DNA from: Aquificales bacterium
Lineage (GTDB): Bacteria > Aquificota > Aquificia > Aquificales > Aquificaceae
Assembly: GCA_015491275.1 (NCBI GenBank)
Contig: WFWF01000009.1
Span: 1 to 9,787 of the forward strand
DNA: 9,787 nt
Direction of reading: 5' to 3'
Shown here: in pieces, positions 1 to 5,526 of the stretch
Numbering within the stretch: position 1 is the first letter of the stretch
Layout: each line of letters starts with the position of its first letter
Translations under genes and position numbers: made by a program
The notes under the pieces: model-generated
Database searches by the model: none
Seen by the model: only the letters and a program-made list of their open reading frames with translations
What the model was told of the DNA's origin: nothing

Positions 1-510
1 AAAAGGTATAGGTACAAATGGAAGGAAGAAAAAGAAAGAATAAAAAAGGTTATTAAAAACATACATACAAAACTACCAGAATTAAAATTTGAAATTTTTG
101 GATTCGGCGCTGATACAGATGAAATGATAAAAAAACATCCCCTTGAAAAAGGCATACCTGATGTTTTAATAATATATGAAAAAAACAACTTCAACTATGT
201 ACTAACCTTTTTGGAAGTAACCGGTACCAAACAAATAAGGGAAACAGACGATATCTGGATAAGACCCGACAAGTTTGAGTTTGCTAAAAATCATCCCTAC
301 TTGGATATTTTTATAGCTCACTATGTAGATGATAAAAATTTGCTTAGATTCATATCCACGAAGGATACTAATAATTTACCCGAACCTAAGGAAATTATAA
401 TTAGGGGGAACAAGGAAATATATGTAATGTTATCCTTTGATCATGAATCCGTCATATCTTCGGATCAATTCATTGACTATTTGAAAGGGAAAATAGACAA
501 TATAAGATAA
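1..510 (+). CDS. Partial hypothetical protein, possibly a PD-(D/E)XK-like nuclease (C-terminal part)
   Basis: The frame is open from the first base of the window, so the gene begins to the left; 169 codons are visible, ending in TAA. An internal ATG at 124 gives a 128-aa reading, but the frame continues in similar composition before it, so I do not take 124 as the start. I do not recognise the family with certainty. Visible features are GIPDVLI (Asp at visible residue 54), a hydrophobic strand ending in FLEVTGT (Glu 72, Thr 74), then WIRPDKFEFAKNHP and a strand DIFIAHYV. A PD followed by ExT on a beta strand recalls the PD-(D/E)XK nuclease core with the catalytic Lys displaced or lost; this is inference. 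There are no membrane segments. The gene is more AT-rich than the minus-strand genes and is the only one on the plus strand, which suits acquired DNA. It converges on dnaA with the tnpB relic between. Confidence 0.7.
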   Translation, partial: KRYRYKWKEEKERIKKVIKNIHTKLPELKFEIFGFGADTDEMIKKHPLEKGIPDVLIIYEKNNFNYVLTFLEVTGTKQIRETDDIWIRPDKFEFAKNHPYLDIFIAHYVDDKNLLRFISTKDTNNLPEPKEIIIRGNKEIYVMLSFDHESVISSDQFIDYLKGKIDNIR

Positions 511-582
511 GCAAGAAGACTACTCCCCCGTTTAACTAAATCTACGCTCTAAGCCCCTTTCCGTAAGGTAAGGTTGTGCAGT

Positions 583-604
583 GAGTCGCCCGTAAGGGCG
601 ATTC
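583..604 (+). repeat. Perfect GNRA-capped hairpin in the element remnant
   Basis: GAGTCGCCC and GGGCGATTC pair over 9 bp (one G-U) around a GTAA loop. This may be a subterminal hairpin of the IS200/IS605 remnant or part of its RNA. Confidence 0.6.
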
Positions 605-630
605 TTGGGTTGCATATAACAGAGTAGGAA

Positions 631-910
631 GCCAAAATAATTTATGCATGTGGAGAGCTACAAGGGTGCGGTGCCAATCTCCACCTTGTTGATAAAAGAT
701 TAGGAGCTGGTTAGAAGTAGAAGGATTTAGGGCTCACCCACCTTACGGGTGGGTAGGGTCGGAGCGACCCGAACTGACGCCTGTAAAGAGGACAAGAAGC
801 CCTCGTTGAAGCAGGAATCCCCGCGTGGGTCTTCCGGCTGGGGTAAAAATCCCCTACCGGAAGCTCCTTCCGTAAGGGAGGGGAGGTTCATCAAAGGCTG
901 TGACACATAA
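631..910 (+). pseudogene. Decayed C-terminal end of an IS200/IS605-family TnpB (OrfB)
   Basis: Two reading segments carry TnpB C-terminal character but are broken by stops and a frame change. Segment A (631-711, frame 1) reads YACGELQGCGANLH followed by VDKRLGAG. This resembles the zinc-finger Cys pair and the RuvC-III region (C-x-CG...LHRD.NGA.N) of TnpB, with the RD damaged. Segment B (731-910, frame 2) reads RVGATRTDACKED, then SLKQESPRG and VREGRFI, the typical tail of IS605 OrfB proteins that overlaps the element's right end. Stops at 712 and 728 and the frame shift between segments show it is not functional as protein. The first roughly 300 codons of a usual TnpB of about 400 aa are absent, because an unrelated open frame occupies the sequence up to 510. 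No tnpA is visible. The call rests on recalled family patterns, not an alignment. Confidence 0.6.
866..881 (+). repeat. Terminal right-end hairpin of the IS200/IS605-like remnant
   Basis: CCTTCC and GGGAGG pair over 6 bp with a GTAA loop, directly followed by GGAGGTTCATCAA. In this family, such a hairpin just inside the right end is what the Y1 transposase recognises and also forms the 3' end of the guide RNA scaffold. Confidence 0.55.
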
Positions 911-913
911 CTC

Positions 914-2143
914 TTATAACAAATTAAACGAAGATTTTATCCTGTTTTCAATAACGGACAGGCTGTAGCAGAATTTTCTGTCCTTCCTTTTTCTTTGCTC
1001 AACCTTTTTTATCGCATGTATAACTGATGTATGATCCTTCAAGCCGAAAGCTCTGCCTATTTGAATAAGGGAAACATCCTCCATCAATTTTTTTGATATA
1101 TACATACATATATGTTTAGCATCCGTTATTTTCTTTTTTCTTGAACCCTTCTCAAGATCTTCCGGATTAAGCCCATAAAAGTTTGCAACTATACGCTTTA
1201 TACGGTCAAAAGATATTCCCTCCTCCTTATCCGATTCAAGGTCTTCCGTACCGTAAACCTTTAATCTTGCTATAGCCCCTTCCACACTTCTTACATTATC
1301 TTCCGTATTTTCAAGTATGTAATTAATTATATCCCTTGTGGGATATATGTTATGTTCCTCAAGCTTTTTTATAACTATCGTCCTCTTTGTTTCCATATCA
1401 ATATCAAGCTCCATTATAAGTCCCGCTGTGAATCTGTTTATGAGCCTATCGGATAGATCCGTTAGCTCTTTCGGATGTCTGTCACTTGTGAGAACTATCT
1501 GTTTGCCCAGCATGTAAAGATTGTTAAAAATATTAAAGAGTTCCAACTGAGTTCTCTCCTTATTTCTTAAAAACTGTATATCGTCTATAAGTAAAACATC
1601 AACCTCTTTGTATTTATCCCTGAAACCATCAAGGTTGTTTTTCCTAAGCATTCTTATAAGCTCATCAGAAAAATCATTTATTGATTTATAAACCACTCTG
1701 TAGCCGAGATCCAAGCTGTTGTTACCTATGGCGTGTAATATATGAGTTTTACCGACACCGACCCTTCCGTATATAACAAGAGGATTATAGAGATTTCCGG
1801 GATTTTCCGATACTTCCCTTGCCACTTGGTAAACTATTTTGTTACTGCTACCCACCACAAAGTTATCAAATGTATATCGCGAACATACACCGCTGTTATG
1901 TATCTTCTCCCTTTCCCCTCCTTCTTCCGGCTGTCTTCTCTCAACTACCCTTATATGAGGGTTGCTCACACCCTTAAGGAGAAACTCTTCAGCCCACCTT
2001 TTAAATTCTCTGTTCGGCGCTATAAGTACAAACGCGGTGCCGTTCCTTTTGATTTCAAACTTTCTGAGAAGGTTAATGATGCTCCTGTTCGCTTCTATTT
2101 TACAGAGACTGATAAGGCTTTCAATCCCTTCTTTTGTGGTCAT
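914..2143 (-). CDS. dnaA: Chromosomal replication initiator protein DnaA
   Basis: This is the cytoplasmic AAA+ ATPase that binds DnaA boxes, melts the origin and loads the helicase. The 409 residues are short for the family (about 450), as expected for Aquifex-type DnaA with a reduced domain I/II. The N-terminal domain covers about 1-85, and the AAA+ core starts at YTFDNFVVGSSN (90-101). Walker A is GRVGVGKTH (126-134), Walker B is VLLIDD (183-188), sensor I is IVLTSDRHPKEL (216-227), and box VII is LSDRLINRF (230-238). Domain IV holds the DNA-binding signature GLKDHTSVIHAIKK (367-380); the usual GGRDHT is GLKDHT here. The ATG at 2143 has a good AAGGAG at 2155-2150, with 6 nt between. It is separated from ymdB by 140 nt with several dyads, so it may have its own promoter. 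No U-rich terminator was seen after the stop; the tnpB relic follows about 20 nt downstream. Confidence 0.97.
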   Translation of the reverse strand: MTTKEGIESLISLCKIEANRSIINLLRKFEIKRNGTAFVLIAPNREFKRWAEEFLLKGVSNPHIRVVERRQPEEGGEREKIHNSGVCSRYTFDNFVVGSSNKIVYQVAREVSENPGNLYNPLVIYGRVGVGKTHILHAIGNNSLDLGYRVVYKSINDFSDELIRMLRKNNLDGFRDKYKEVDVLLIDDIQFLRNKERTQLELFNIFNNLYMLGKQIVLTSDRHPKELTDLSDRLINRFTAGLIMELDIDMETKRTIVIKKLEEHNIYPTRDIINYILENTEDNVRSVEGAIARLKVYGTEDLESDKEEGISFDRIKRIVANFYGLNPEDLEKGSRKKKITDAKHICMYISKKLMEDVSLIQIGRAFGLKDHTSVIHAIKKVEQRKRKDRKFCYSLSVIENRIKSSFNLL

Positions 2144-2224
2144 AGGTTTCTCCTTGGAAAGGTTATAGGTCTTATGATATACCTCTGGGTCAGATCCGAG
2201 TTCCGTTAAATTTCAAGAAGTATG

Positions 2225-2238
2225 ATTGATTTATCAAT
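2225..2238. promoter_or_regulatory. Dyad ATTGAT-TT-ATCAAT upstream of dnaA
   Basis: This is a perfect 6-bp inverted repeat with a 2-nt centre, about 82-95 nt upstream of the dnaA start. The right half sits in TTATCAATA, which matches the classical DnaA box TTATCCACA at 7 of 9 positions, so DnaA autoregulation is conceivable. It could equally be another operator or chance in AT-rich DNA. Confidence 0.3.
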
Positions 2239-2239
2239 A

Positions 2240-2262
2240 GGACTAAAAAGTTTTTAGACTCC
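2240..2262 (-). promoter_or_regulatory. Palindrome CTAAAAA-C-TTTTTAG between ymdB and dnaA
   Basis: A perfect 7-bp inverted repeat (2243-2257) is extended by GGA/TCC after a 2-nt bulge. It lies on the dnaA-proximal side of the 2263-2281 hairpin and includes a five-T run. It could act as a bidirectional terminator-like element or an operator for dnaA. No clear -35/-10 pair could be assigned in this gap. Confidence 0.35.
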
Positions 2263-2281
2263 AGAGGAAACAATCTCCTCT
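2263..2281 (-). terminator. Hairpin just downstream of ymdB (weak terminator candidate)
   Basis: AGAGGA and TCCTCT pair perfectly over 6 bp around a 7-nt loop, 2 nt after the ymdB stop codon. No T-run follows at once, but the next palindrome contains TTTTT about 15 nt further on. The pair could form an inefficient terminator or attenuator between ymdB and dnaA. Confidence 0.3.
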
Positions 2282-2283
2282 TC

Positions 2284-3081
2284 CTATCTCAGTTCCTCCT
2301 TACTAATTAATTTCTTGATTCTTCTTATATTTTTTGCCTTGCCCGTTTTCTCATCAATATCAACCATAAGAGCGTTAAAGATAATATCGCCGTCACCTAC
2401 CTCAAATTTTTGAGGCACACCGTAAAGAAAACGATGAAGGGGTTGATCGGGCTTAACACCTATTACGGAGTACCATGGTCCTGTCATACCCACATCCGTT
2501 ATGTATGCTGTGCCCTTTTTTAGAATACACTCATCCGCGGTGGGTACATGAGTATGGGTCCCGTAAACTAAGGAAGCCCTTCCGTCCGCGTATATTCCGA
2601 ACGCCCACTTTTCCGATGTCACCTCCGCATGAAAGTCAACGATAATTATACTGGTTTCCTCAATCACTTCGTTATATATGGCATCAAAGGTCCTAAAAGG
2701 ATTTTCAAGATTACAATCAATGTAAATCCTCCCCATCAGATTTATAACACAGTACTTTACTTCGTTTTTTTCAAATATGCGGAAGCCTTTGCCGGGTGTT
2801 CCTACAGGATAGTTAGCGGGTCTTATAAGTATTTCAGCCCTGTCTATGAATTTAAATATCTCCTTTCTGTCCCATATATGATTACCTCCGGTTATAACAT
2901 CAACCCCCATAGCCCTCACCTCGTTGTAAACCTTTTCCGTTATACCGAAACCTCCCGCAATATTTTCTCCGTTGATTATGACCACATCTATATCTTCCTC
3001 ATCCCTTAAGGCAGGTAACAGGCGGGAAAGCGCCCTCCTACCAGGAGAGCCTATTATATCACCGAGTATAAGAAATCTCAT
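2284..3081 (-). CDS. ymdB: YmdB-family metallophosphoesterase (2',3'-cyclic nucleotide phosphodiesterase)
   Basis: The 265 residues match the usual length of the family (B. subtilis YmdB 264), a dinuclear-metal phosphoesterase that hydrolyses 2',3'-cAMP and affects developmental choices in Bacillus. Metal-site motifs appear in order: LILGDIIG (Asp 8), NGENIAGGFG (Glu 39, Asn 40), TGGNHIWD (Asn 67, His 68), DFHAE (His 151) and YGTHTHVPTAD (His 176, His 178). DVGMTGPWYSVIG (196-208) is also characteristic. No signal peptide is visible, so it acts in the cytoplasm. The ATG is fixed by the conserved distance to Asp 8. It lies directly after rny in the same direction, as in Bacillus, but here a tRNA-Leu sits between them. 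The only Shine-Dalgarno-like GGAG ends 2 nt before the ATG, unusually close. The function is inferred from the family; the substrate in this organism is unknown. Confidence 0.95.
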   Translation of the reverse strand: MRFLILGDIIGSPGRRALSRLLPALRDEEDIDVVIINGENIAGGFGITEKVYNEVRAMGVDVITGGNHIWDRKEIFKFIDRAEILIRPANYPVGTPGKGFRIFEKNEVKYCVINLMGRIYIDCNLENPFRTFDAIYNEVIEETSIIIVDFHAEVTSEKWAFGIYADGRASLVYGTHTHVPTADECILKKGTAYITDVGMTGPWYSVIGVKPDQPLHRFLYGVPQKFEVGDGDIIFNALMVDIDEKTGKAKNIRRIKKLISKEELR

Positions 3082-3096
3082 AACTCCGCTTAATTA

Positions 3097-3180
3097 TGCG
3101 GGTGGAGGGAGTCGAACCCTCACGCCCTTACGGGCACCGGATCCTGAGTCCGGCGCGTCTGCCAGTTCCGCCACACCCGC
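3097..3180 (-). tRNA. tRNA-Leu (anticodon CAG)
   Basis: The 84-nt minus-strand sequence folds as a class II tRNA. The acceptor is GCGGGTG paired with CACCCGC (3174-3180 with 3098-3104), with discriminator A at 3097. The D arm is GCGGAACTGGCAGACGC. The anticodon stem is CCGGA/TCCGG with loop CTCAGGA, giving CAG at 3146-3144, which reads CUG leucine codons. The long variable arm is GCCC-GTAA-GGGC, and the T arm is GAGGG-TTCGACT-CCCTC. CCA is not encoded, because TAATTA follows the discriminator, so it must be added. The 5' end lies 16 nt after the rny stop and the 3' end 15 nt before the ymdB ATG, so it is very likely cut out of a rny-ymdB transcript. A TATAAG 8 nt upstream might be a weak private -10. 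Confidence 0.97.
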
Positions 3181-3196
3181 GAATAATACTTATATT

Positions 3197-4762
3197 TTAC
3201 CTTGCATACTCTATATGTCTCGTCTCTCTTATAACAACAACCTTTATTTGGCCAGGATATTCCATCTCTTCCTCAATCCTTTGAGCTATATCTTTTGAAA
3301 GTTTGTAAGCCTTTTCGTCATCCACCTCTTCTGGATTAACTATAACCCTTATCTCCCTACCCGCTTGAATTGCATAGGCATTGGCAACACCTTCAAAGGA
3401 TTTAATAATCTCTTCAAGCTTCTCAAGTCTCTTAAGGTAAGCCTCAAGGGTTTCCCGTCTGGCACCTGGTCTGGCAGCGGAAAGGGCATCCGCGGCACAT
3501 ACAAGGGCAACTTCTGGATACTTAACGGGTTCTTCCTCATGGTGTGCCTTTATGGCATTTAAAACAGCCTCCGGCTCTCCGTACTTCCTACACAGATCTA
3601 TACCTATATCCGTGTGAGATCCTCCAAGCTCATGGGAGATTGATTTGCCTATATCATGAAGCAAACCTGCCCTTCTTGCAAGCTTTGCATCAAGCCCGAG
3701 CTCCTCTGCCATTAACCCCGCAATATAAGCAACCTCTTTTGAATGAAGCAACACATTTTGAGAATAGCTGGTCCTGAAGTAAAGCTTACCTATGTAGTAA
3801 TAAAGTCCCGGGTTTATGTCATGAAGATCCAATTCAAAGGCTGCCTCCTCTCCCAGCTTTCTTATCTTCTCGTCCATTTCCTTCTTAACCTCTTCAACCA
3901 CCTCTTCTATTCTGGCGGGATGAATTCTACCGTCTTGTATAAGTTTCTCAAGGGCTTCCTTGGCAATCTCCCTTCTGAGGGGATCAAAAGAGGATATGGT
4001 AACAATGTCAGGTGTGTCATCAATTATAAGATCAACCCCTGTAAGAAGCTCAAAGGTCCTTATATTCCTCCCTTCCCTTCCTATAATCCTGCCTTTAAAC
4101 TCATTGCTCGGAAGTTCCACGGATGTAGTCGTGTAGTTAATGGCTATCTGAGGAGCAAGCCTTTGTACTGCAGTTGTGATAATATCCTTGGCTCTAAGTT
4201 CAGCCTTTGATTTTGCCTCTTCCTCAATCCTTTTCATTATCCTCACCGCTTCCGTCTGAGCTTCCTCCCTAACCCTGTTCAGAAGTTCCTCCTTAGCTTC
4301 TTCTTTAGTCAAAGAAGCTATCCTCTGCAGTTCAAGGATTTCCTTTTCCTTAAGCTCCTCCACTTCTTTCCTTTCCTTTTCCAGCTCCCTTTGTGCCTCT
4401 TCAAGCTTCCTCTCCTTCTCCTCAACACTTCTTTCAAGATTTCTTATCTCCCTTTCCAAAGTACGCAAGTCCCTTTCCCATTTGTATATCTCCTCTTCCC
4501 TTTTCTCAAGAGACTGCCATTTTCTATCAAGGCTCCTTTCCCTCTCATTTAATAATCTTTCCCTTTCCTCTACCTCTTCCCATCTTCTTGATAGTTCAGC
4601 CTCCACCTCTTCTTTATATTTGAGTTTAATCCTTTCCGCATCCTCCTCCGTAAAGGAGGATTTTGACTCTTGTGTTTTCTTACCTACAAGTAGATACGCA
4701 ATACCTCCTCCGATGAGAATACCCACAACGGCTGTTATTATCACAAGTGTAACAACATCCAT
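3197..4762 (-). CDS. rny: Ribonuclease Y
   Basis: This is a membrane-anchored endoribonuclease that starts mRNA decay in bacteria lacking RNase E. The 521 residues equal the usual length. One N-terminal transmembrane helix (about 3-27, with a GILIGGGIAYLL core) is followed by a long Glu/Lys/Arg-rich coiled coil (about 38-200). The KH domain has its GxxG loop as GRIIGREGRNI (224-234). The HD phosphohydrolase domain has LLHDIGKS (367-374; His 369 and Asp 370 are the metal pair), and EYPGQIKVVVIRETR closes the C-terminus. The ATG at 4762 is preceded by AGGAGGAGG (4779-4771) with an 8-nt spacer; those bases are also the last three codons of the upstream cyclo-ligase gene, so translation is probably coupled. 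It is followed by tRNA-Leu and ymdB, preserving the rny-ymdB neighbourhood of Bacillus. The long plus-strand open frames inside it are shadows of the biased coiled-coil codons. Confidence 0.98.
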   Translation of the reverse strand: MDVVTLVIITAVVGILIGGGIAYLLVGKKTQESKSSFTEEDAERIKLKYKEEVEAELSRRWEEVEERERLLNERERSLDRKWQSLEKREEEIYKWERDLRTLEREIRNLERSVEEKERKLEEAQRELEKERKEVEELKEKEILELQRIASLTKEEAKEELLNRVREEAQTEAVRIMKRIEEEAKSKAELRAKDIITTAVQRLAPQIAINYTTTSVELPSNEFKGRIIGREGRNIRTFELLTGVDLIIDDTPDIVTISSFDPLRREIAKEALEKLIQDGRIHPARIEEVVEEVKKEMDEKIRKLGEEAAFELDLHDINPGLYYYIGKLYFRTSYSQNVLLHSKEVAYIAGLMAEELGLDAKLARRAGLLHDIGKSISHELGGSHTDIGIDLCRKYGEPEAVLNAIKAHHEEEPVKYPEVALVCAADALSAARPGARRETLEAYLKRLEKLEEIIKSFEGVANAYAIQAGREIRVIVNPEEVDDEKAYKLSKDIAQRIEEEMEYPGQIKVVVIRETRHIEYAR

Positions 4763-4767
4763 CTTCT

Positions 4768-5319
4768 CTACCTCCTCCTAAATATGTGATGGGGGGTAAC
4801 AACAATATCTACTGGCACATCCCACTCATCGCGGGGAATTCTATCAAAAATTTGAAAATCAAAAGCAATACCTATTTTGAAGGCGGTTACCTTGCGGAGA
4901 AACCTGTCATAAAACCCCTTTCCGAAACCTACTCTAAAACCGTCCTTGTCAAAGGCAAGACCCGGAACAAAAACAACATCAATTCTATCTTCATCAATAT
5001 GCTCTCCGCAGGAAGGTTCATAAACACCGAAGGCACCCTTCCTAAAATTGGATAGGCTTTTTACCTTAACAGCTTTTATTTCATTACCTTTAACAACTGG
5101 GAAAGCTACACATTTACCGCCCATAAGAAGGGATTGTACAAGAGGCAGTATATCGGGTTCACCCTTAAGAGGATAGTAAAATAAGAAACACCTTCCCCTT
5201 TTAACCTTATCAATCCTACAAAGCCTCTCCCTTATTTTGGAAGATAATTCAGTATATTCTTCTTTACTTAAAGCTTTCCTGTTATCTATGACAAACCTTC
5301 TTATATCTTCCTTTACCAA
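4768..5319 (-). CDS. fau: 5-formyltetrahydrofolate cyclo-ligase (5,10-methenyltetrahydrofolate synthetase)
   Basis: This enzyme converts 5-formyltetrahydrofolate plus ATP to 5,10-methenyltetrahydrofolate, ADP and phosphate in cytoplasmic one-carbon metabolism. The 183 residues fit the family. Visible features are the N-terminal basic helix with IDNRKALSKEEY (11-22), FYYPLKGEPDI (47-57, the substrate loop), and the hallmark FVPGLAFDKDGFRVGFGKGFYDRF (117-140), whose Gly-rich GFGKGFYDR binds phosphate. The ending is DVPVDIVVTPHHIF. The start is TTG at 5319, chosen because AGGAGG (5332-5327) lies 7 nt upstream and no ATG or GTG is in frame nearby. That site is itself paired in a 6-bp hairpin. The gene follows the 6S RNA by about 38 nt, as ygfA follows ssrS in E. 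coli. Its last codons AGG AGG AGG double as the ribosome binding site of rny. Confidence 0.95.
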   Translation of the reverse strand: MVKEDIRRFVIDNRKALSKEEYTELSSKIRERLCRIDKVKRGRCFLFYYPLKGEPDILPLVQSLLMGGKCVAFPVVKGNEIKAVKVKSLSNFRKGAFGVYEPSCGEHIDEDRIDVVFVPGLAFDKDGFRVGFGKGFYDRFLRKVTAFKIGIAFDFQIFDRIPRDEWDVPVDIVVTPHHIFRRR

Positions 5320-5326
5320 TCTTCCA

Positions 5327-5342
5327 CCTCCTTAGAAGGAGG
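5327..5342 (-). promoter_or_regulatory. Hairpin sequestering the ribosome binding site of the cyclo-ligase gene
   Basis: On the minus strand CCTCCT (5342-5337) and AGGAGG (5332-5327) form a perfect 6-bp stem with the 4-nt loop TCTA. The whole Shine-Dalgarno sequence, 7 nt before the TTG start, lies in the 3' arm. It may damp translation, respond to temperature, or mark the processed end of the 6S precursor. The pairing is seen directly; the regulatory role is inferred. Confidence 0.5.
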
Positions 5343-5357
5343 GGAAGGCAAGTGATA

Positions 5358-5526
5358 TAACCCGCCCTTGCCGTGGGGAACAGAGACCATGGAGGGCCTC
5401 CTTTTTTAAGGTGGGCACCCTCTCGGAAGCCCCCGCTCAAGCGGGAGTCTCCCGAAGCCCGGGTTCCCTAGAGGCTCCCATGTAGGCCCCAAACAAAATC
5501 CCTGCTCCCACGAACAGGGCAGGCTA
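5358..5526 (-). ncRNA. ssrS: 6S RNA (RNA polymerase-binding regulatory RNA)
   Basis: The roughly 204-nt gap between pheT and the cyclo-ligase gene folds into the long open rod of 6S RNA, which binds sigma-70 holoenzyme as an open-promoter mimic. The closing stem pairs TAGCCTGCCCT (5526-5516) with AGGGCGGGTTA (5368-5358). After a small GTT/GCA internal loop, CGTGGG (5512-5507) pairs with CCCACG (5377-5372). A large central bubble follows (5506-5483 against 5387-5378). Above it CATGGGAGCCTC (5482-5471) pairs with GAGGCCCTCCATG (5400-5388), and further helices lead to the terminal hairpin CCCGC-TTGA-GCGGG (5445-5432). The TGTTCG and CGGCA elements match the same places in E. coli 6S RNA, and the ygfA-type neighbour is the classical partner. 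The length of about 165-170 nt is plausible. The 5' end abuts or includes the pheT stop, so it may be processed from the pheT transcript or use a promoter inside pheT. Exact ends are inferred from pairing. Confidence 0.88.

Larger units (their letters stand above)
556..894 (+). mobile_element. Remnant right end of an IS200/IS605-like element with a putative omega-RNA-like tail
   Basis: The 403-nt stretch from 511 to 913 has no intact gene. It contains a string of hairpins: 556-573 (GUAA loop), 583-604 (9-bp stem, GUAA loop), 736-754 (7 bp), 756-770 (6 bp, GAG loop), 831-863 (7 bp outer stem plus inner GGGG/CCCC) and 866-881 (6 bp, GUAA loop). The last is followed by GGGAGGTTCATCAA, the hallmark 3' end of many IS200/IS605 right ends. 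The CAGGAATCCCC string before it is equally typical. The element probably ends at or near 894, 19 nt beyond the dnaA stop. In active elements this end is transcribed as the TnpB guide RNA (omega or reRNA), whose guide is the flanking DNA. Here the nuclease is broken, so this is either a dead relic or a short non-autonomous derivative mobilised in trans. The left boundary is uncertain. Confidence 0.55.

Noticed and set aside
556..881. CRISPR array reading of the repeated CCGTAAGG hairpins
   Set aside because: Spacing is irregular, flanking repeat sequence differs between copies, and no cas gene is present; the TnpB-remnant explanation fits better.
511..913. Replication origin beside dnaA in the downstream gap
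   Set aside because: No cluster of TTATCCACA-like boxes or AT-rich unwinding stretch was seen; the gap is explained by IS200/IS605 remnant features.
1742..2209. 155-aa plus-strand open frame opposite the dnaA start
   Set aside because: It overlaps dnaA completely on the other strand, has no recognisable domain or ribosome binding site, and dnaA is certain.
3181..3196. Dedicated promoter for tRNA-Leu (TATAAG 8 nt upstream)
   Set aside because: The hexamer fits loosely, but no -35 element is visible at the right distance inside rny; kept only as a possibility in the tRNA entry.
2972..3298. Open frames crossing the tRNA-Leu region on the plus strand
   Set aside because: They run over the tRNA and both flanking gene ends; no protein features.
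3365..4781. Several plus-strand open frames (76-155 aa) within rny
   Set aside because: They are antisense shadows of the Glu/Lys-rich coiled-coil and KH/HD coding sequence, giving Ser/Pro/Phe/Leu-rich junk peptides.
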